A stretch of 64,000 nucleotides of DNA from Zingiber officinale (GCF_018446385.1 NC_055998.1:74704744-74768743); one strand, 5' to 3'; positions 24,579-37,472 are shown, numbered from the stretch's first letter. Made by a program: numbers and translations. The notes: generated by a model not told the origin, from the sequence alone.

Positions 24579-24783
24579 GGGGTAGCGCCCAGAAGTTGCA
24601 TACTCATTGTATGAGTTGCTGCCATACCCAACACCTCACTACCCACAAAACTTTAGCCGAGACCGTTGGCCTAAATCTTACTCATAATTACTTAAATCAT
24701 AGTAAAATCTCATGCATTTCTATATCGTATATCAAAATCTACTACAACTTAGTATATGCCTTTGCAAGTGGCTCTGATACCAC
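24579..24783 (-). other. Leader of element E (proximal part) with primer site
   Basis: It includes the initiator-Met primer site at 24771-24782 (minus-strand TGGTATCAGAGC), directly inside the E LTR boundary. The left end is the TSD shared with 2011-2015. Confidence 0.85.
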
Positions 24784-26478
24784 TGTAAGGAACTATAGCG
24801 CTAAACACGCCGAAAAGTACACCGGAAAAATAAGTTTCTATCGAGAAGATCCATACAAATGAAATCATATACTAAGTTTTGTTAAAAAAAAAAAAGATAT
24901 ACCTTTGCTGCGTGCCCTTCGCAATCCTGACAGCAACATTTCTTTAGTATGTAGATCTCAGCGTGATCAACACGTCCGCACCTCTATGGTATCCACATGA
25001 ACATGTTCTCCGTCCGTCTCATGAACTCACAAAATGGAGAAAAAAATAGCCAAAGGTTGTGCTAGCAACCTCTTGTGGAAGTTTCATCCAAAAGTGGAAG
25101 AAGGAAGAAGAGCAAAAACCAAGAAGAGCACATCACCCAAAAGGTCATTTCATCTATATAAGGTGACTTCATAAAAGGGTTATTTTACCAAATATGTTAC
25201 TTCATCAAAATGCTACTTTACTAAAAAGGTTACTTCACCTAAATGTTACTTTTATAAATGACTTTTGTCTTCATCCAATGAATACAAAAATATTTTTATC
25301 TCTTGATCTTCCTTTTGATTAATGATATATTAATCTCTATTAATATTCATTAATCTTAATGGGTTGAATTTAGAATATTGGATTAACCATTAACCCAATA
25401 AACCATTAACTCAATAAACCAATGAGTCTAACCTATTACTCAATAAGTCTAATCCGAATTCATTCGAGTCTAACTTAATGTGTATAATTCAGATTGAACT
25501 TAACCTCATAATCCCTCTCTAAATCAACATATTTTTTTGTGTGTGACCCAATAGGCTCTCATAACGTTAGCAATCTATCTAAAACCATTTTAGATACATA
25601 AGCAATGAGTGACATCTAGTAATGCATCATTGCTACCCAAATGACGAGAATGTCGAGATCCGACCTAACCTTTCCGTGTCTATTATCTTGTATGACTCAA
25701 TCCTTCTATCCTTGATATTTAGATTGATTAATGAGGCATAGAACGTGTCATCCTCTTATCAATCTTTGTGTTTCTTGATCTCTAAGTAGACACACTCAAT
25801 CAAATATTCTTAATATCGCATATTGACTCATTTGAGCATGGTCATGCTTTCTTGTGTCTTACTAATCAAGAGGCCCACAGATATCACTTCCGTTATATAG
25901 AAGGGATAGATCTCATTTACATTATTCACATCCCTCCGCATAACTTATTGTATACCCAGTGATCGACTTTATAGTTCACCTTGTTACATGTGATGCTTGT
26001 CGATACCAAAGTACACACCTCCTTATATAGGGAACCGTAGTGACTTTAAGTCTAAGGACTATTCATACCAATAGTCACATGAGAATGTTTATGACACTCA
26101 TATAGCGATCCATGAAACATTCTCATGGTGGGTCATTCAGTATATATTCTCTAATATATACATATATGTCAACCTAATATCTCATATCCATGACTTGTGA
26201 GATTAAGTCATCTGTTGACCTACATGCTAGTCTTAACGCATTAATATTGTCCTTGCATATTAATGCTTGACTAGGAATAGTTAAGAGTAGTGTTCTATGT
26301 ATATCTACAATATCTCACTATCAATTCAACCAATTGATATGTTATAGATTAGAACTTCCTACTCTAGGATATTATTATACTTATTCATTTGACACTAAAT
26401 TGAAATAAATATAATAATCAACTTTGTCGTTTATTAATAATAATCATCTCATAATTGGTACTAGGGCTAATACTAACA
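24784..26478 (-). repeat. 5' LTR of element E
   Basis: A 1695-bp LTR, plus-strand TGTAAGG at 24784 to TACTAACA at 26478, so the minus strand starts TGTTAG and ends TTACA. It is related to solo LTR C in blocks such as TAGCCCTAG at the start, the CATGAGAA...ATGGATCG segment and the AAAGGTTGTGCTAGCAACC segment near the end. It is divergent enough to be a different copy or subfamily. Confidence 0.85.
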
Positions 26479-26969
26479 CTTATTACATCCATGTTCTCCA
26501 GTTAATGGCTGATAAGGTGGAGTCCATTTAGAATGTCCTTGATTCTTGCATATAACTGAGTTGCTATTTTTTCATTCTGCATTTTAATATTAAATAAATT
26601 ATTTAATAGTAAATCGCACTTTGTTACCTCTGTATCGGTGGTGTCTTCATGCAACTAGATCAGTTTGTCCCAGAGTTCCTTAGCGTTCTTGAATGGTCTA
26701 ACTCGGTTGAGTTCTTTCCTCGTCAGTTCACATTGAAGAGTACTTACAGCCTTGTTGTGATTTTGTGCCTTTTCTTCATTTTTTTTTCTAGTTCTTCGGG
26801 TTGAGGGGTATTTTAGTTACTTCATTGATTGATTCCTTGTACCTTTGTAGAATTGAGAACCATTGGTCGATGTCAGTTTTCATATAGACCTTCATCCTTT
26901 CTAGTAGGAGAAGTCATCTTTATTGTATAGAAGTGGACGAGCGGTGTTGTAGCCCTCGGTTTGTGCCAT
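26479..26969 (-). pseudogene. gag remnant of Sirevirus-like element F
   Basis: The leftward start is an ATG at 26969-26967, followed by AQTEGYNTARPLLYNKDDFSY and a DUF4219/UBN2-type gag. Recognisable segments are MKTDIDQWFSILQRY, STLQCELTRKELNRV, FKNAKELWDKLI, LHEDTTDTEVTK and LFNIKMQNEKIATQLYARIKDILNGLH. It is broken by a stop at the expected Trp after FSY, a frameshift near an A-run at about 26780, and further stops. Element E ends it at 26479. It is the closest in-window relative of the B gag. Confidence 0.85.
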
Positions 26970-27242
26970 TTAAAAGGTATTCTTACACAAACAAAAAATT
27001 AGAAAGAAGTACGAAGACTTGGTCTTGGATTAGTAGTGTAAGAGAGCAAAAAAAAATATAGAGGTTGAGTGGCGTTGCACCAACTTCGAGCAAAAATAGA
27101 AGCAAAGGAAAATTTATGTGAAAGGGTAATTGTACCAGTTCAGATATAATTGTAAATCTCAAAACCGAAAATGAATAAGAAAAAACCCCTTGCTTGATTG
27201 GTGGTTGCACTAATTCAGAGCAAACTTTACTTTACTACCACT

Positions 27243-28588
27243 TGTAGGATCGAAGCGAACATGAGAGGGAGAGAATCATGTGTATTTTAAAAACTCTATT
27301 TTTCTATTTTACAAAAATGAGTACGCAGTGGAAAGATAGAAGCATAAACGAAAAAAGAGAACGAATACAATAAATCGAGGAGTTACTTGGTCCGGAGCCT
27401 TTGGCGACTCCTACTCCAAAACCCATGATCCCTCTGACTATATCGACAGACAATCCACTATAATGCTCTTCTGGAATTGCCAGAAGAGGGAATCGAGTAT
27501 AAAAAAGATGAGGATAAGTGTAACACACTACACTTTTCTTTATGCAGTAATTAAGTACAAAAAAATATTTTTGTTACCCAACATTTTTGAAGATAATTAG
27601 ATCGAGCTCGGTGTTGGATGACTTCTTAGCAGTAGTCGAGTGCAGCAACATAGTAGTAGAACAGCAGCACAAAGTTGGAGTGGTCGGAAAGTCGAATGAT
27701 TGTGTAAAATCTTATAGAAGAGTTGTGTTGAGAGCACTGGCTGAGACTCTCTTTTATTGAGCATTGGAGGTGCCTCCAATTCCACTGGAGGCGCCTTCAA
27801 CCCTCAAAACTTTATCCTGATAAAGTCGCTTCTTATCATTGCTGAGGTCTTTTGCATTATCCGATCGAAAGCACTTTCAAGTCTCTCCGAGGCGCCTTTA
27901 GCGCCAAGCTTCAAGGCGCTTTCATCCGCATGGAAGGCGCCTCTGTGCCCTTCTACACGGGAACTTCGACCAAGCCTCCGAGGCGCTTCCAACAGCACAG
28001 GAGGTGCCTTAGTACTATTCACTCGAGGTTTCTTGTTATTTTTACTCCTACAAAACATATTAGTTCAATAAGAAAAATATCTAATCTACAAAACAGAGTT
28101 AGTACAATTATAAAACAATAGTATTAATTACACTCTGTCTTCCCGAGACCAGGATCTAGTCACGGTCACAATTTATGTTTCTAAAATGAACCTAAATTGG
28201 ACCTGCACCTAAAGTCCCTAATTGAGACTTATCCTCACTTGAACTCTCTCCTTCAATGACTTACCTTAACATGCAGAATCACTTGATTTCCTTACGGTCC
28301 ATCATGTCTTCCCACCAGTTGTTAGGTCTGCAGATCCAACTGGACTTTGGCCAGCTATTAGATCTCGCGGACCTAACCGAACTTTTCACTAGATATCAAG
28401 TCGCTTGTTTGACCTATCTGAGCTTCACGAACTATCAGGTCCTTTATACCTTGCTAGATTTCAGCTTGTTATCAGATCAGTCAAGTCCTGCACACTTAGT
28501 AGAAAGATATACCACAACACATCTTACTTTAATCCACTTGTCATTCATCAAAACTTATGTCTGACCATTGGTGCCAATTGCATCAACA
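27243..28588 (-). repeat. 5' LTR of element F
   Basis: A 1346-bp LTR whose minus strand starts TGTTGATGCAATTGGCACC and ends CGATCCTACA, the same ends as B. It includes a hairpin like those of B (28315-28343), a GGCGCC/GGCGCT-rich segment (27770-28010), and a TATA-like ATAAAAGAG read leftward at about 27750-27760. It is more decayed than the B LTRs. Confidence 0.85.
28315..28343 (-). other. Hairpin unit in F LTR
   Basis: Minus-strand CCAGTTG and CAACTGG arms, perfectly complementary over 7 nt, enclose a 15-nt loop that keeps GATCTGCAGACC in the place of the B core. It is the same architecture as the B units with a different stem. Confidence 0.75.
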
Positions 28589-29314
28589 AAAACAACCACA
28601 AATCAACACCTAGTATAGATCCTATACACAAATCGTCTACTAGGATTAGCCGATTACCTCTAAAGTGGTAGCAGGGCAAGGAAACACCCCTGGTGATCAG
28701 TGAAGGGATAGCTCAGGGTACAGGGGTGTGTCATGGTTGTTGCTGACCGCTGGGAAATGCTTACTACAGTCGAGATCTAGATATGATGGCTATGATTCCA
28801 CTCTAGCCAAGGGATCCGTGCAATAGGGGAAGAGATCTAGGGCTCTGCCAGCATAGACCACTCCAGTGGTGTAACAACCCTTACTCTGCTGGGTCCTCAA
28901 GCTAAGGGAAGGATAGTCTTGTCTTCCTTTGCGTTGATTCCCTCTTCAGGAGATGGTGACTCTTGATGATAGAATGTCCACGGCGGCGATCGAAGGGGCA
29001 GAGGCGTTGCAATGAACAGAGGTGTGGGGTGTTGGGTAAGGTTGGCATCGAGTGAGGAGAAGAGGATCGGGTGAGTAAATAATGAAGAGATAATAAAGCT
29101 TAAGTTTTATATCTCTCACTTAGGTCAAATTTAATTAAATTTTAAGTTAATTCCTCAATCAACTTCAACTTAAATAGTTAATCCAAACATGTTTTCTCCT
29201 AGATTAATAAATTCATACCCTTAAAACATGTTATATGGACTCCATTTGAATCTCAAAAAATTTCTGAAAATTCTCAAAAAAATTGATAAGGTTATCTCTC
29301 AAATAATTTATTTG
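28589..29314. other. Unassigned sequence between F and G
   Basis: No coding frame is convincing. The first part is GC-moderate. The second, from about 29090, is AT-rich with runs such as CTCAAAAAATTTCTGAAAAT, resembling the 3' part of a gypsy LTR. I cannot name it. Confidence 0.5.
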
Positions 29315-30009
29315 TCATATCGTGTCAAACGACTCGATCATGCCTTCCCTCCGATAAGGACACGGCCTGACCACGCCCCTTACTTTCCAGGCGACCACAC
29401 GACCCCACTGTGCCAAGAGGCATAGTCATGCCTCTCTGGCTATGGGGCACATGCCATGGTTGTGCCCATTGGCACGATCATGTGGTGGAGAAAGCAAGGG
29501 GGTCGTGTGCCACTCCTATATAAGGAAATTTCTCCCCTTTTGACACATCTTTGGTTTGAGATTTCACTCCTCCTTGGGGAAGGTTTCTCCCCTCCAAGGG
29601 GAGCCCTAGAGCCTCCATCCTCTTCGATCTCGATGAGCCACTCACTTTTGGAGTAAAGATTTCATTCATCCAAGAAGACCAACAACGAATTGATAATCAT
29701 TCCTTTCTTATTTATCTTGTGTTTTGGATTATAGGATGTAATACTTCTTGTTTCTTGATTGTTATTCATTTGTAATGAAGTAGATTCTCCCGATCTGGGA
29801 TATAGGGAGTAATTGCAATGTGATGTTGATATATGAACTATGTATTTGGTTATTTCCTCGTTCAATGATATGTTTATGACTTATTTTATTGTGTTGTGCC
29901 TTGTATGTATTTGACGAAATGTGTGTGTAGTCAGTCAATACATTTAAATGTAGGGGATCGATTACCGTGTAGAGAAGGTGCTTTGAATTGTATGATTGGT
30001 GGATCTTAT
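29315..30009 (+). repeat. 5' LTR of G, first piece
   Basis: Matches about 43005-43670. It contains a TATA box TATATAAG (29517-29524), also found in the 3' LTR at 43184-43191. Its left boundary is a truncation, placed by where similarity stops. It ends at the H insertion. Confidence 0.8.
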
Positions 30010-32444
30010 TGTTAGAGTGTATACTAAAAGCCTATCTTTTGTAAACATTTATTTTTGAAATAAAAGAATCACATTGGTCAAATATCTATATTTATTTGTT
30101 AAGTGTAGTTGTTCAATTAATTTATATTTTAGATAACATGGTGTGTGGTGTCACACACAGAAGATCATGTTATTAGTTCTTTATAAATTATAAACAGTTG
30201 CTCATGACTAAGATGGAAAGGAACAAACCATTGGAATAGTCGTAGTGTAATTAGATGTGAGTTTATCTTGACTAATAAATTACACTAGTACACTCTAAGT
30301 GTATTGAGTAGGATCATTTTAGGTAAGTTCTTTTTATACTGACTTAATAAAAGAACTAGACCTAAGTTAGTATGGAAGTGTGTGCTTTTAATTCTAATAT
30401 AATAACAAGCATATATATTTAGTATTTATTTCTTTAACTTATCAAAGGATGAGATTTAGCTCGATAAATCAATAGGCCTGATAAGTTGGAAAATGATATT
30501 ACTTGTAGTGTATGTTGTTGATTATAGAGAGAAACTGTATCCTAGTTATCTAGGTTGAGAATGCCCTCAAGAGGAGCTCATAAGGATTGTCATGTTAAAC
30601 CCTGCAGGTGGACTCAGTCCGACATGACGATAAGGTTGAGTGGTACTACTCTTGGACTAAGACATTAATTAAAGTGAGTTGTCAATAACTCAATTAAATT
30701 AATGGACATTCGATATCTTAAACATAGGGAGACTAACACACTCATAATAAGAAGGAGCCCATAATGTAATTTGGGATTGGTGCGGTATTGCAATAATAAC
30801 TCTCTAGTGGAATGAGTTATTATTGATGAACTTGAGTTGTGTGTTCGGGGCGAACACAGGATACTCAAGCTCATCGAAAGGTCAAAACCAATTTCTCCTC
30901 TAGGTCCCTGTCGTAGCCTCAATGAAGCCTTAAATCCACTCATGAAAAGCTCATCTTGGTGTTCAAGTGGGGGTCGGCCCATGGCTTGGTGTCCAAGCCA
31001 TAGGGGCTGACCACTTACTTCTCAAAGGGGGTCGGCCCTTTGCTTGGTACCCAAGCAAGAAGGGGTCGGCCAATAAAATTCAAACTAGGAGGGGTGTTTT
31101 GAATTTTTAAAATCTTCTCTTTGTAGATATCTACAAGTTTTAAAAGAGAGATTTTAAAATATAAAACTTTCCTTATTTGAATTTGGCCACATGGTTTAAA
31201 AGAAAGTTTAAAAGTTTTAAAACTTTCCTTTTTAACCATGCTCATGGTTTTTAGAAAAAAGGAAGAGAAGTTCTAAATTTGAAACTTTCTGTTTTTATAA
31301 CCATGTTAAAAAAGAAAATTTTAGAAGAGAAGTTTTAAATTTTAAAACTTGGTTTTAATTTTTAAAACTTTCCTTTTTTAACATCCATGTTAGGAAATTA
31401 AAAGAGAATTTGTAAAATTTTATAAGAGCTTTTCTACTTTGCTTATAAAATGTTTACAAAAGATTTTATTTTTTTCCTCTTAGGGTCGGCCACCCTTGCT
31501 TGGTGCCCAAGCAAGGGGTCGACCAATCAATTTAATCAATGATTGATAATTGAATCAATCAAGAGGAAGGAAAAAGGAAAAATAAAAGGGAAAAAGGAAA
31601 AACAAGAAGAAGATTTTAATTTTTGTAAAAATCTTTTCCTTATTTTCCTTGAGAAAGTAATATAAAAGAAGGGGAGGGGAGACTTCATGAATAACCAATT
31701 CTTATTCTCTTGTTGGAGTTCTTCATTGTGGTCGGTCCCACTCTTCTTTCTTTACCCCTTGCTCTCTTTTGTTTCTTGGTGGTGGTGGTGGCCGAATACT
31801 AGAGAAGGAGGAGGAGCTTTGGGTGGTGTTCATCTTGGAGGATCGTCGCCCACACGACGTCCAAGAGGAGGCGAGGAATACGGCAGAAGATCTCGAGGTT
31901 ATCAGCATACAAAGAAGAGGTATAACTAGTAATTATTTTTCGCATCATACTAGTTCTTCTTTGTTAGAATTCCAAACACAAGAGGCATATGATTCTAGAA
32001 TTTCGGATTTGTTTCGAAGTTGTGTTTTTTTTATTTTTCGAATTTATGATTCGATTGTTCTTTTTGGTTAAACCTAATATTATTATAAGAAATTAAATAT
32101 TGAATTTCTATTAAAGGCTTTGTTGAGGCAATGGTGGATGATCTCACACCCAAGAAGGCCTAGTGCCTCGCCATGTTTGACTTGGGAGCTGATTTTAGAA
32201 ATAAATATTTAATTAACTTTATAACATAGGTGGATTTGGATCAATAGTGTTAAGTTCCGCTTGCGATCCAAATCTAAACCATCAAGAACAGATAAGTTAA
32301 ATTTGGAATCAATAATGTTAAGTTCCGTTTGCGATTCCTAATTTAATTTTTAAAGAACACAATAGGTTGTTTAGGAAAGGTTCGACACTTGTATAAAATT
32401 TTTGTACAATGAAACCGGTACGATCTTCCTAGGACCAACCAACA
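30010..32444 (+). repeat. 5' LTR of element H
   Basis: 2435 bp, TGTTAG...CCAACA. A TATA box lies at 31660-31668 (ATATAAAAG), followed within about 25 bp by an ATG opening an 80-codon frame that is also present in the 3' LTR. This is a possible leader ORF of the transcript. Confidence 0.93.
31660..31668 (+). promoter_or_regulatory. TATA box of H 5' LTR
   Basis: ATATAAAAG. The same box occurs in the 3' LTR at about 39154-39163. Confidence 0.65.
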
Positions 32445-32446
32445 AT

Positions 32447-32458
32447 TGGTATCAGAGT
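32447..32458 (+). other. Primer binding site of element H
   Basis: TGGTATCAGAGT, one mismatch from the initiator-Met site, two bases after the LTR. Confidence 0.9.
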
Positions 32459-33562
32459 TAGGGTTCGCCTCTGTGTGTTTGGTTTTCAAATTAATTATGC
32501 ACATGTCATACATAATTTAGGCAGGATAATGGTAGGATATGCTAACTCTTTGGTTGCAGGCTACAACTATTATGACTTATAGATGTTGTGTGTGATTGGA
32601 CCCTTGGACATGTCTAGGGCATTATTTTTATGTGTGCATGATTATATGTAACTAATACAGCAGGAGTTGTATTAGCCCTAGGATTTTAGAATTTTATTTT
32701 CGATCTAGATTACATGTACATTCCTTCGTGGAATATAGGATCGATATATGTAAAATTTTATTTTTATCGCGGATCGTATCTTTGTGAGGCGTGGTGCTAT
32801 TGGAGGACCAGAGGCGCAGCGGAATAAGAAGAAAGATAGATTCAACAACTGGACCCGATGGCGGTGGCTAAAGATGGCAGCAGGTAGGGTTGGAGCGCAC
32901 GGAGGGCGGTGATGGAAAAGGCCATAATAGTTGGAAAATTAATTTCCAAATTTATTGCTTTTATTTACTATGATGTGTGTGTATGCATGTTATGTATGCT
33001 TGCATAAGTTAAAATTTCTCACCTTAAATAACTAAGTGGGAGAGAGATTTTTAAATAAATTTCACGGTCTCCATTATTGGTTTGTAAGTGATGCAAACAA
33101 ACTTGCGCATTGGCTCTGAGTGCCTTCCTCCATATCGGATGAGTTTGTTTGCGGATCACTAGATCAAACTTCCATTTTGGATGACTATAGGAAATTAATC
33201 AAGAGTGTGTGATCTTCCCCATCGGAAGGAGCACAATCTTATTAATGGACTAAGTGTCAAGTAATGGTAAACACTTAGGCACGTCTAATAGTATCCTCCC
33301 CATCGGAGTCACTGCTATTATTTGGGTGACCGAAGGAAAATCAACTATTAATTTTATTTGTCAAAAAGTTAGGTTGACAAGAATAAAATTAATGGGTAAA
33401 ACCTCCTCTTACAAATGTTTGATTTTGTATACGTCCACACTATCGTGGCATACAAAATTCACGGTGATTTGAGGTGTTGGTTAATTTAAATAGTATTATT
33501 TGAGGAATCAATATTATTCTAAATTTAGAGTATTGACCAAAGTTTATTTTGTGATTCTTAGG
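32459..33562 (+). other. Leader of element H
   Basis: A noncoding leader of 1.1 kb with one unit (about 33370-33475) of the repeat that is amplified in A. Confidence 0.75.
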
Positions 33563-34391
33563 ATGACTTTCAACCCACTGGCCATTATTCTGAAAGAGAA
33601 TAGACTTACTGGTCCAAATTATATAGATTGGAAAAGAAATCTGGATATTGTCTTAACTGCTGAAAGCTATAAGTTTGTGGTATGCCCAGATACACCTAAC
33701 AGTGATTCTACCCCAGAGGAGATTGAGTATCATAAGAAATGGGTAAAAGCAGATGAGATGGCGTGGTGTTACAACATCAGCATCAAGATTTGCCAACTAC
33801 TTATGATATAATGAACAATCTCAAAGAACTCTTTAGACACCAGAGTCGGACTGCTAAGCAAGAGGCAATGAGAAAGTTAATGACAACCACCATGTCAGAA
33901 GGGACACCTGTAAGGGATCATATCCTCAAAATAATGGCTTATCTGAACGAAAAACAAGTCCTTGGAGGTGAAATCGATGGGGAAACCCAGGTCAATATTA
34001 TTCTCCAAATGCTGCCCAGAAGTTTTGAGTAGTTCCGCCTGAACTATAACATGAACAAAAGGGAGTATACGTTGGAGGAACTTCTGACAGAACTACAGGT
34101 AGCAGAAGGTATATTTCGTCACAGTTCTCAGATTCACTATGCTGAAAATGGTTCTACTTCTAAGTCGAAAGGCAAGAAGAAGAAGAAATAGGTTGTTTCA
34201 GCAAAGAAGGTGTATAAACCTCTAGGAACAGGACCAAAAGCTGGAATGAAGAAGCCGAAGGGCAAGTGCTTCATCTGCAAGCAGTCAGGACATTGGAAGG
34301 TGGACTGTCCTCGTAGGAATCAGAACAATAAAGGTATATCTCATTCTCTAGTAGTTGAAATATGTTTAGTGGTGTTATCTACCAGCACCTG
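33563..34391 (+). pseudogene. gag of element H
   Basis: Starts ATG at 33563 (MTFNPLAIILKENRLTG). UBN2-type copia gag segments are YIDWKRNLDIVL, KKWVKADEMA, MNNLKELFRHQSR and FRLNYNMNKREYTLEELL. A Lys-rich linker leads to a CCHC knuckle CFICKQSGHWKVDC at about 34270-34311. The reading frame changes near 33765 with local loss of sequence. TAG stops lie at 34030-34032 and 34189-34191. Domain order and length are otherwise normal. Confidence 0.9.
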
Positions 34392-37300
34392 GTGTGTAGA
34401 TACGGGAGCCACTTATCATGTCTGCAACTCTTTGCAGGGTTCCAGGAAACCCGACGACTATTTGAAGGAGAGATAACCATCTACATGGGCAATGCTACTA
34501 AGGTGGCGGTTGTTGCAGTGGAAGACGTCTACTTATCTTTTGATAGGAATAAAAGTTTGATTTTAAGAAATTGTCTTTATGTACCCAGTTTTAGAAAGAA
34601 TTTAATTTCAGTTTCTAAACTGTATTTGGATGGATATTCTGTTTTTTTCAATAACAATATGGTTATAAAGAGAAAAAGTGTTATTATCTGTTCTGGTGCA
34701 TTGGTTGGAAATTTATATACTTTAAATCCAATTTCTCCCTCAAGGCAACAAATGGAAATTAATAACACATCTTCTAACTCTAATAAGAGAAAAGAACTTT
34801 CGGAAATGAACCAAACATATCTTTGGCATCTAAGGCTTGGTTATATTAACTTACGTAGGATTCAAAGGCTTATAGCCGATGGACTTTTGGGTCCATTAGA
34901 GTTGGAAAATTTTCCAACTTGTGAATCTTACTTGGAAGGTAAAATGACCAAGAGACCTTTTAAGACTAAGGGGTATAGAGCCAAAGATGTGTTAGAACTG
35001 GTTCATTCTGATTTGTGTGGTCCTATGTCTATCCAGGCAAGAGGTGATTTCGAATACTTTATCTCTTTTATAGATGATTATTCGATATATGGATACATTT
35101 ACTTGATGCGCCGCAAGTCTGAGTGTTTTGATAAGTTTAAAGAGTAAAAGGCTGATGTGGAGAAACGTCTCGGTAAAAGTATCAAAACACTACGGTCTGA
35201 TCGTGGTGGCGAATACCTCTTAGGAGAGTTTAGGAATTACTTATCAGAGGTCGGGATTCAATCCCAGTTGTCCGCACCTGGTACACCCCAACAGAATGGT
35301 GTGGCGGAACGAAGGAATAGGACTCTTATGGAGATGGTTAGATTGATGATGAGTTATTCAGAATTACCAAATTCGTTTTGGGGATATGCTCTGGAAACAA
35401 CAGCGCACATTCTGAACTTAGTACCTTCTAAATTAGTATCCTCTACTCCCACAGAATTATGGAATGGGCGAAAGCCCAGTCTAAGACATATTCGGATTTG
35501 GGGTAGTCCAGCATATAAGATGAAAGCAAATGCTGATAAGTTAGAATCTCGTACAGAAGTTCGCGTGTTTGTGGGTTATCCTAGAGGAATGAAAGGTGTT
35601 TTATTTTATAGTCCTAAAGACCAGAAGGTCATTGTTAGCACCAATGCCCAGTTTTTAGAAGAAGACTAAATAATGAACCACAAACCCAAAAGTAAAATTA
35701 TTCTAGAAGAAATAAGAGAGGACACATCTACTTCAGTACCAACAGTACAAGATGAAGTACCACAAGAGACTGCAACACGTGTCACATATGATACACAACC
35801 GCAGACAGTGCCTCGTCGTAGTGGGAGGGTTATGAGGCAACCAGAGAGATTCATATTTTTGGGAGAGTCTTCGGATTTGATTCCAAGTAAACATGAACCT
35901 GATCCCCGAGCATATGACGAAGCACTCCAAGATATAGATGTAGTATCTTGGCAAAAGGCAATGAATTCTGAAATAGAGTCTATGTATTCTAATAAGGTCT
36001 GGGAGCTTGTAGAACCACTAGATGGTGTAAAAGCTGTTGGATGCAAATGGATCTACAAAAGAAAAAGAGGGACAGATGGGAAGGTAGAAACCTTCAAAGC
36101 AAGGCTTGTTGCGAAAGGGTATACTCAGAAAGAGGGAATCGATTATGAGGAGACCTTTTCACCTATAGCTATGTTAAAGTCTATTCGGATACTCTTATCC
36201 ATTGCTACTTATATGGATTATGAGATTTGGCAAATGGATGTCAAGGCAGCTTTCCTTAACGGAAGTCTTGAAGAAAACATCCATATGAAGCAACCAGAGG
36301 GGTTCATTGAACAGGGCAAAGAACATTTAGTATGCAAGCTGAATCGGTCCATTTATGGACTGAAGCAAGCTTCAAGATCTTGGAACATCTGGTTTAACGA
36401 AGTAATCCAGTCATATGGATTTATTTAGTGTCCGGATGAGTCTTGTGTATACAAGAAGTGTAACGGAAACGTGATGGTATTTCTTGTACTATGTGTAGAT
36501 GATATTTTGTTAATTGGCAACAATATCAAAGTGTTATCGGACGTAAGGGTATGGTTATCCAAACAATTTGATATGAAGGACTTAGGAGAATGTGCACACA
36601 ATCTTGGGATCAAAGTCATAAGGGATCGTAAGAAAAGAATTTTGTGTCTATCTCAAGCTTCATATATAGATACAATCCTTGCTCGTTTTAGTATGCAAAA
36701 CTCTAAGAAAGGTTTCTTACCTTTTAGGCATGGAGTAGCTTTATCTAAAGAGATGTCTTCAAAGACATCAAAAGAGATAGAGGACATGAAGGTAGTTGCT
36801 TATGCTTCGGCTGTGAGAAGCATAATGTATGCAATGCTGTGTACGAGACCTGATATATGTTTTGTCGTAGGCATGGTTAGCAGATATCAAAGTAACCATG
36901 GACAAGGACATTGGACTGTTGTAAAGCATATATTGAAGTACCTAAGAAGGACTAGAGACTATATGTTAGTTTAACAAGCAGACGATTTGCTCCCTATGGG
37001 TTATACAGATTCAGACTTCCAATCAGATAGGGACAACAGTAAGTCTACATCAGGCTATGTGTTTACTTTAGGAGGTGGAGCCATTGCATGGAGGAGTGTT
37101 AAGTAGAAATGCATATCAGACTCAACCATGGAAGCTAAGTATATGGCAGTCTCTGAGGCAGCCAAAGAAGCTGTATGACTCAGGAACTTCCTAATGGACT
37201 TAGATGTGATTCCTGGTTTGCCCAAAATCATCACAATTTATTGTGATAATAGCGGTGTAGTTGCAAACTCAAAGAAACCACGAGCCCATAAGGCAAGTAA

Positions 37301-37472
37301 ACATATAGAGCGCAAGTACCACCTGATACGAGACATCGTCAAGCGAGGAGAAGTTGTCGTCGCCAAGATTGCATCAGCAGATAACCTGGCAGATCCTTTC
37401 ACTAAGGCCCTTTCGGCGAAAGCTTTTGATCGACATGTGGAGGGGATGGGAATCAGATGTATGGCAGCTTAG
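34392..37472 (+). pseudogene. pol of element H (PR-IN-RT-RH)
   Basis: Protease motif VDTGATYH at about 34393. A frameshift follows within about 60 bp, after which one frame runs to 37472. In that frame the GAG-pre-integrase zinc site is damaged: LRLGYINL has Tyr for His, and CESYLEGK has Tyr for the second Cys. The integrase core (LVHSDLCGPM, RSDRGGEY, QQNGVAERRN), RT (FKARLVAKGYTQ, MDVKAAFLNG, CVDD at 36492-36503, IYGLKQASR) and RNase H ([28 protein letters not shown]) follow. In-frame stops lie at 35145, 35667, 36426, 36972, about 37105 and about 37177. Most are one base from the expected codon. Confidence 0.92.

Larger units (their letters stand above)
1..26478 (-). mobile_element. Copia retrotransposon E, split by element A, 3' part off-window
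   Basis: E consists of a 5' LTR (24784-26478), an initiator-Met primer site (24771-24782), a leader in two pieces (24579-24783 and 894-2015) and gag (893 to 1). The two leader pieces join across element A: GGGGT precedes A at 2011-2015 and is repeated at 24579-24583. The right flank of E begins CTTAT (26479-26483), inside the gag remnant of F, so E is inserted in F. E is an inferred single element, because its 3' half is not visible. Confidence 0.75.
26479..28588 (-). mobile_element. Sirevirus-like element F (5' part)
   Basis: This part comprises the 5' LTR (27243-28588), a decayed primer site (27231-27241, minus-strand TGGTAGTAAAG), a leader and the gag start. The leader shares wording with B, such as GTGCAACCACCAATCA and ATCCAAGACCAAGTCTT. 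The remainder should lie beyond E, left of the window. Confidence 0.78.

Noticed and set aside
28256..28671. Overlapping frames of 102 and 88 codons
   Set aside because: They cover the F LTR and run across its boundary; no domain is recognisable.
31687..31929. 80-codon frame after the H LTR TATA box, also at 39181
   Set aside because: Shared only because the LTR is duplicated; no recognisable domain. Mentioned as a possible leader frame but not called as a gene.
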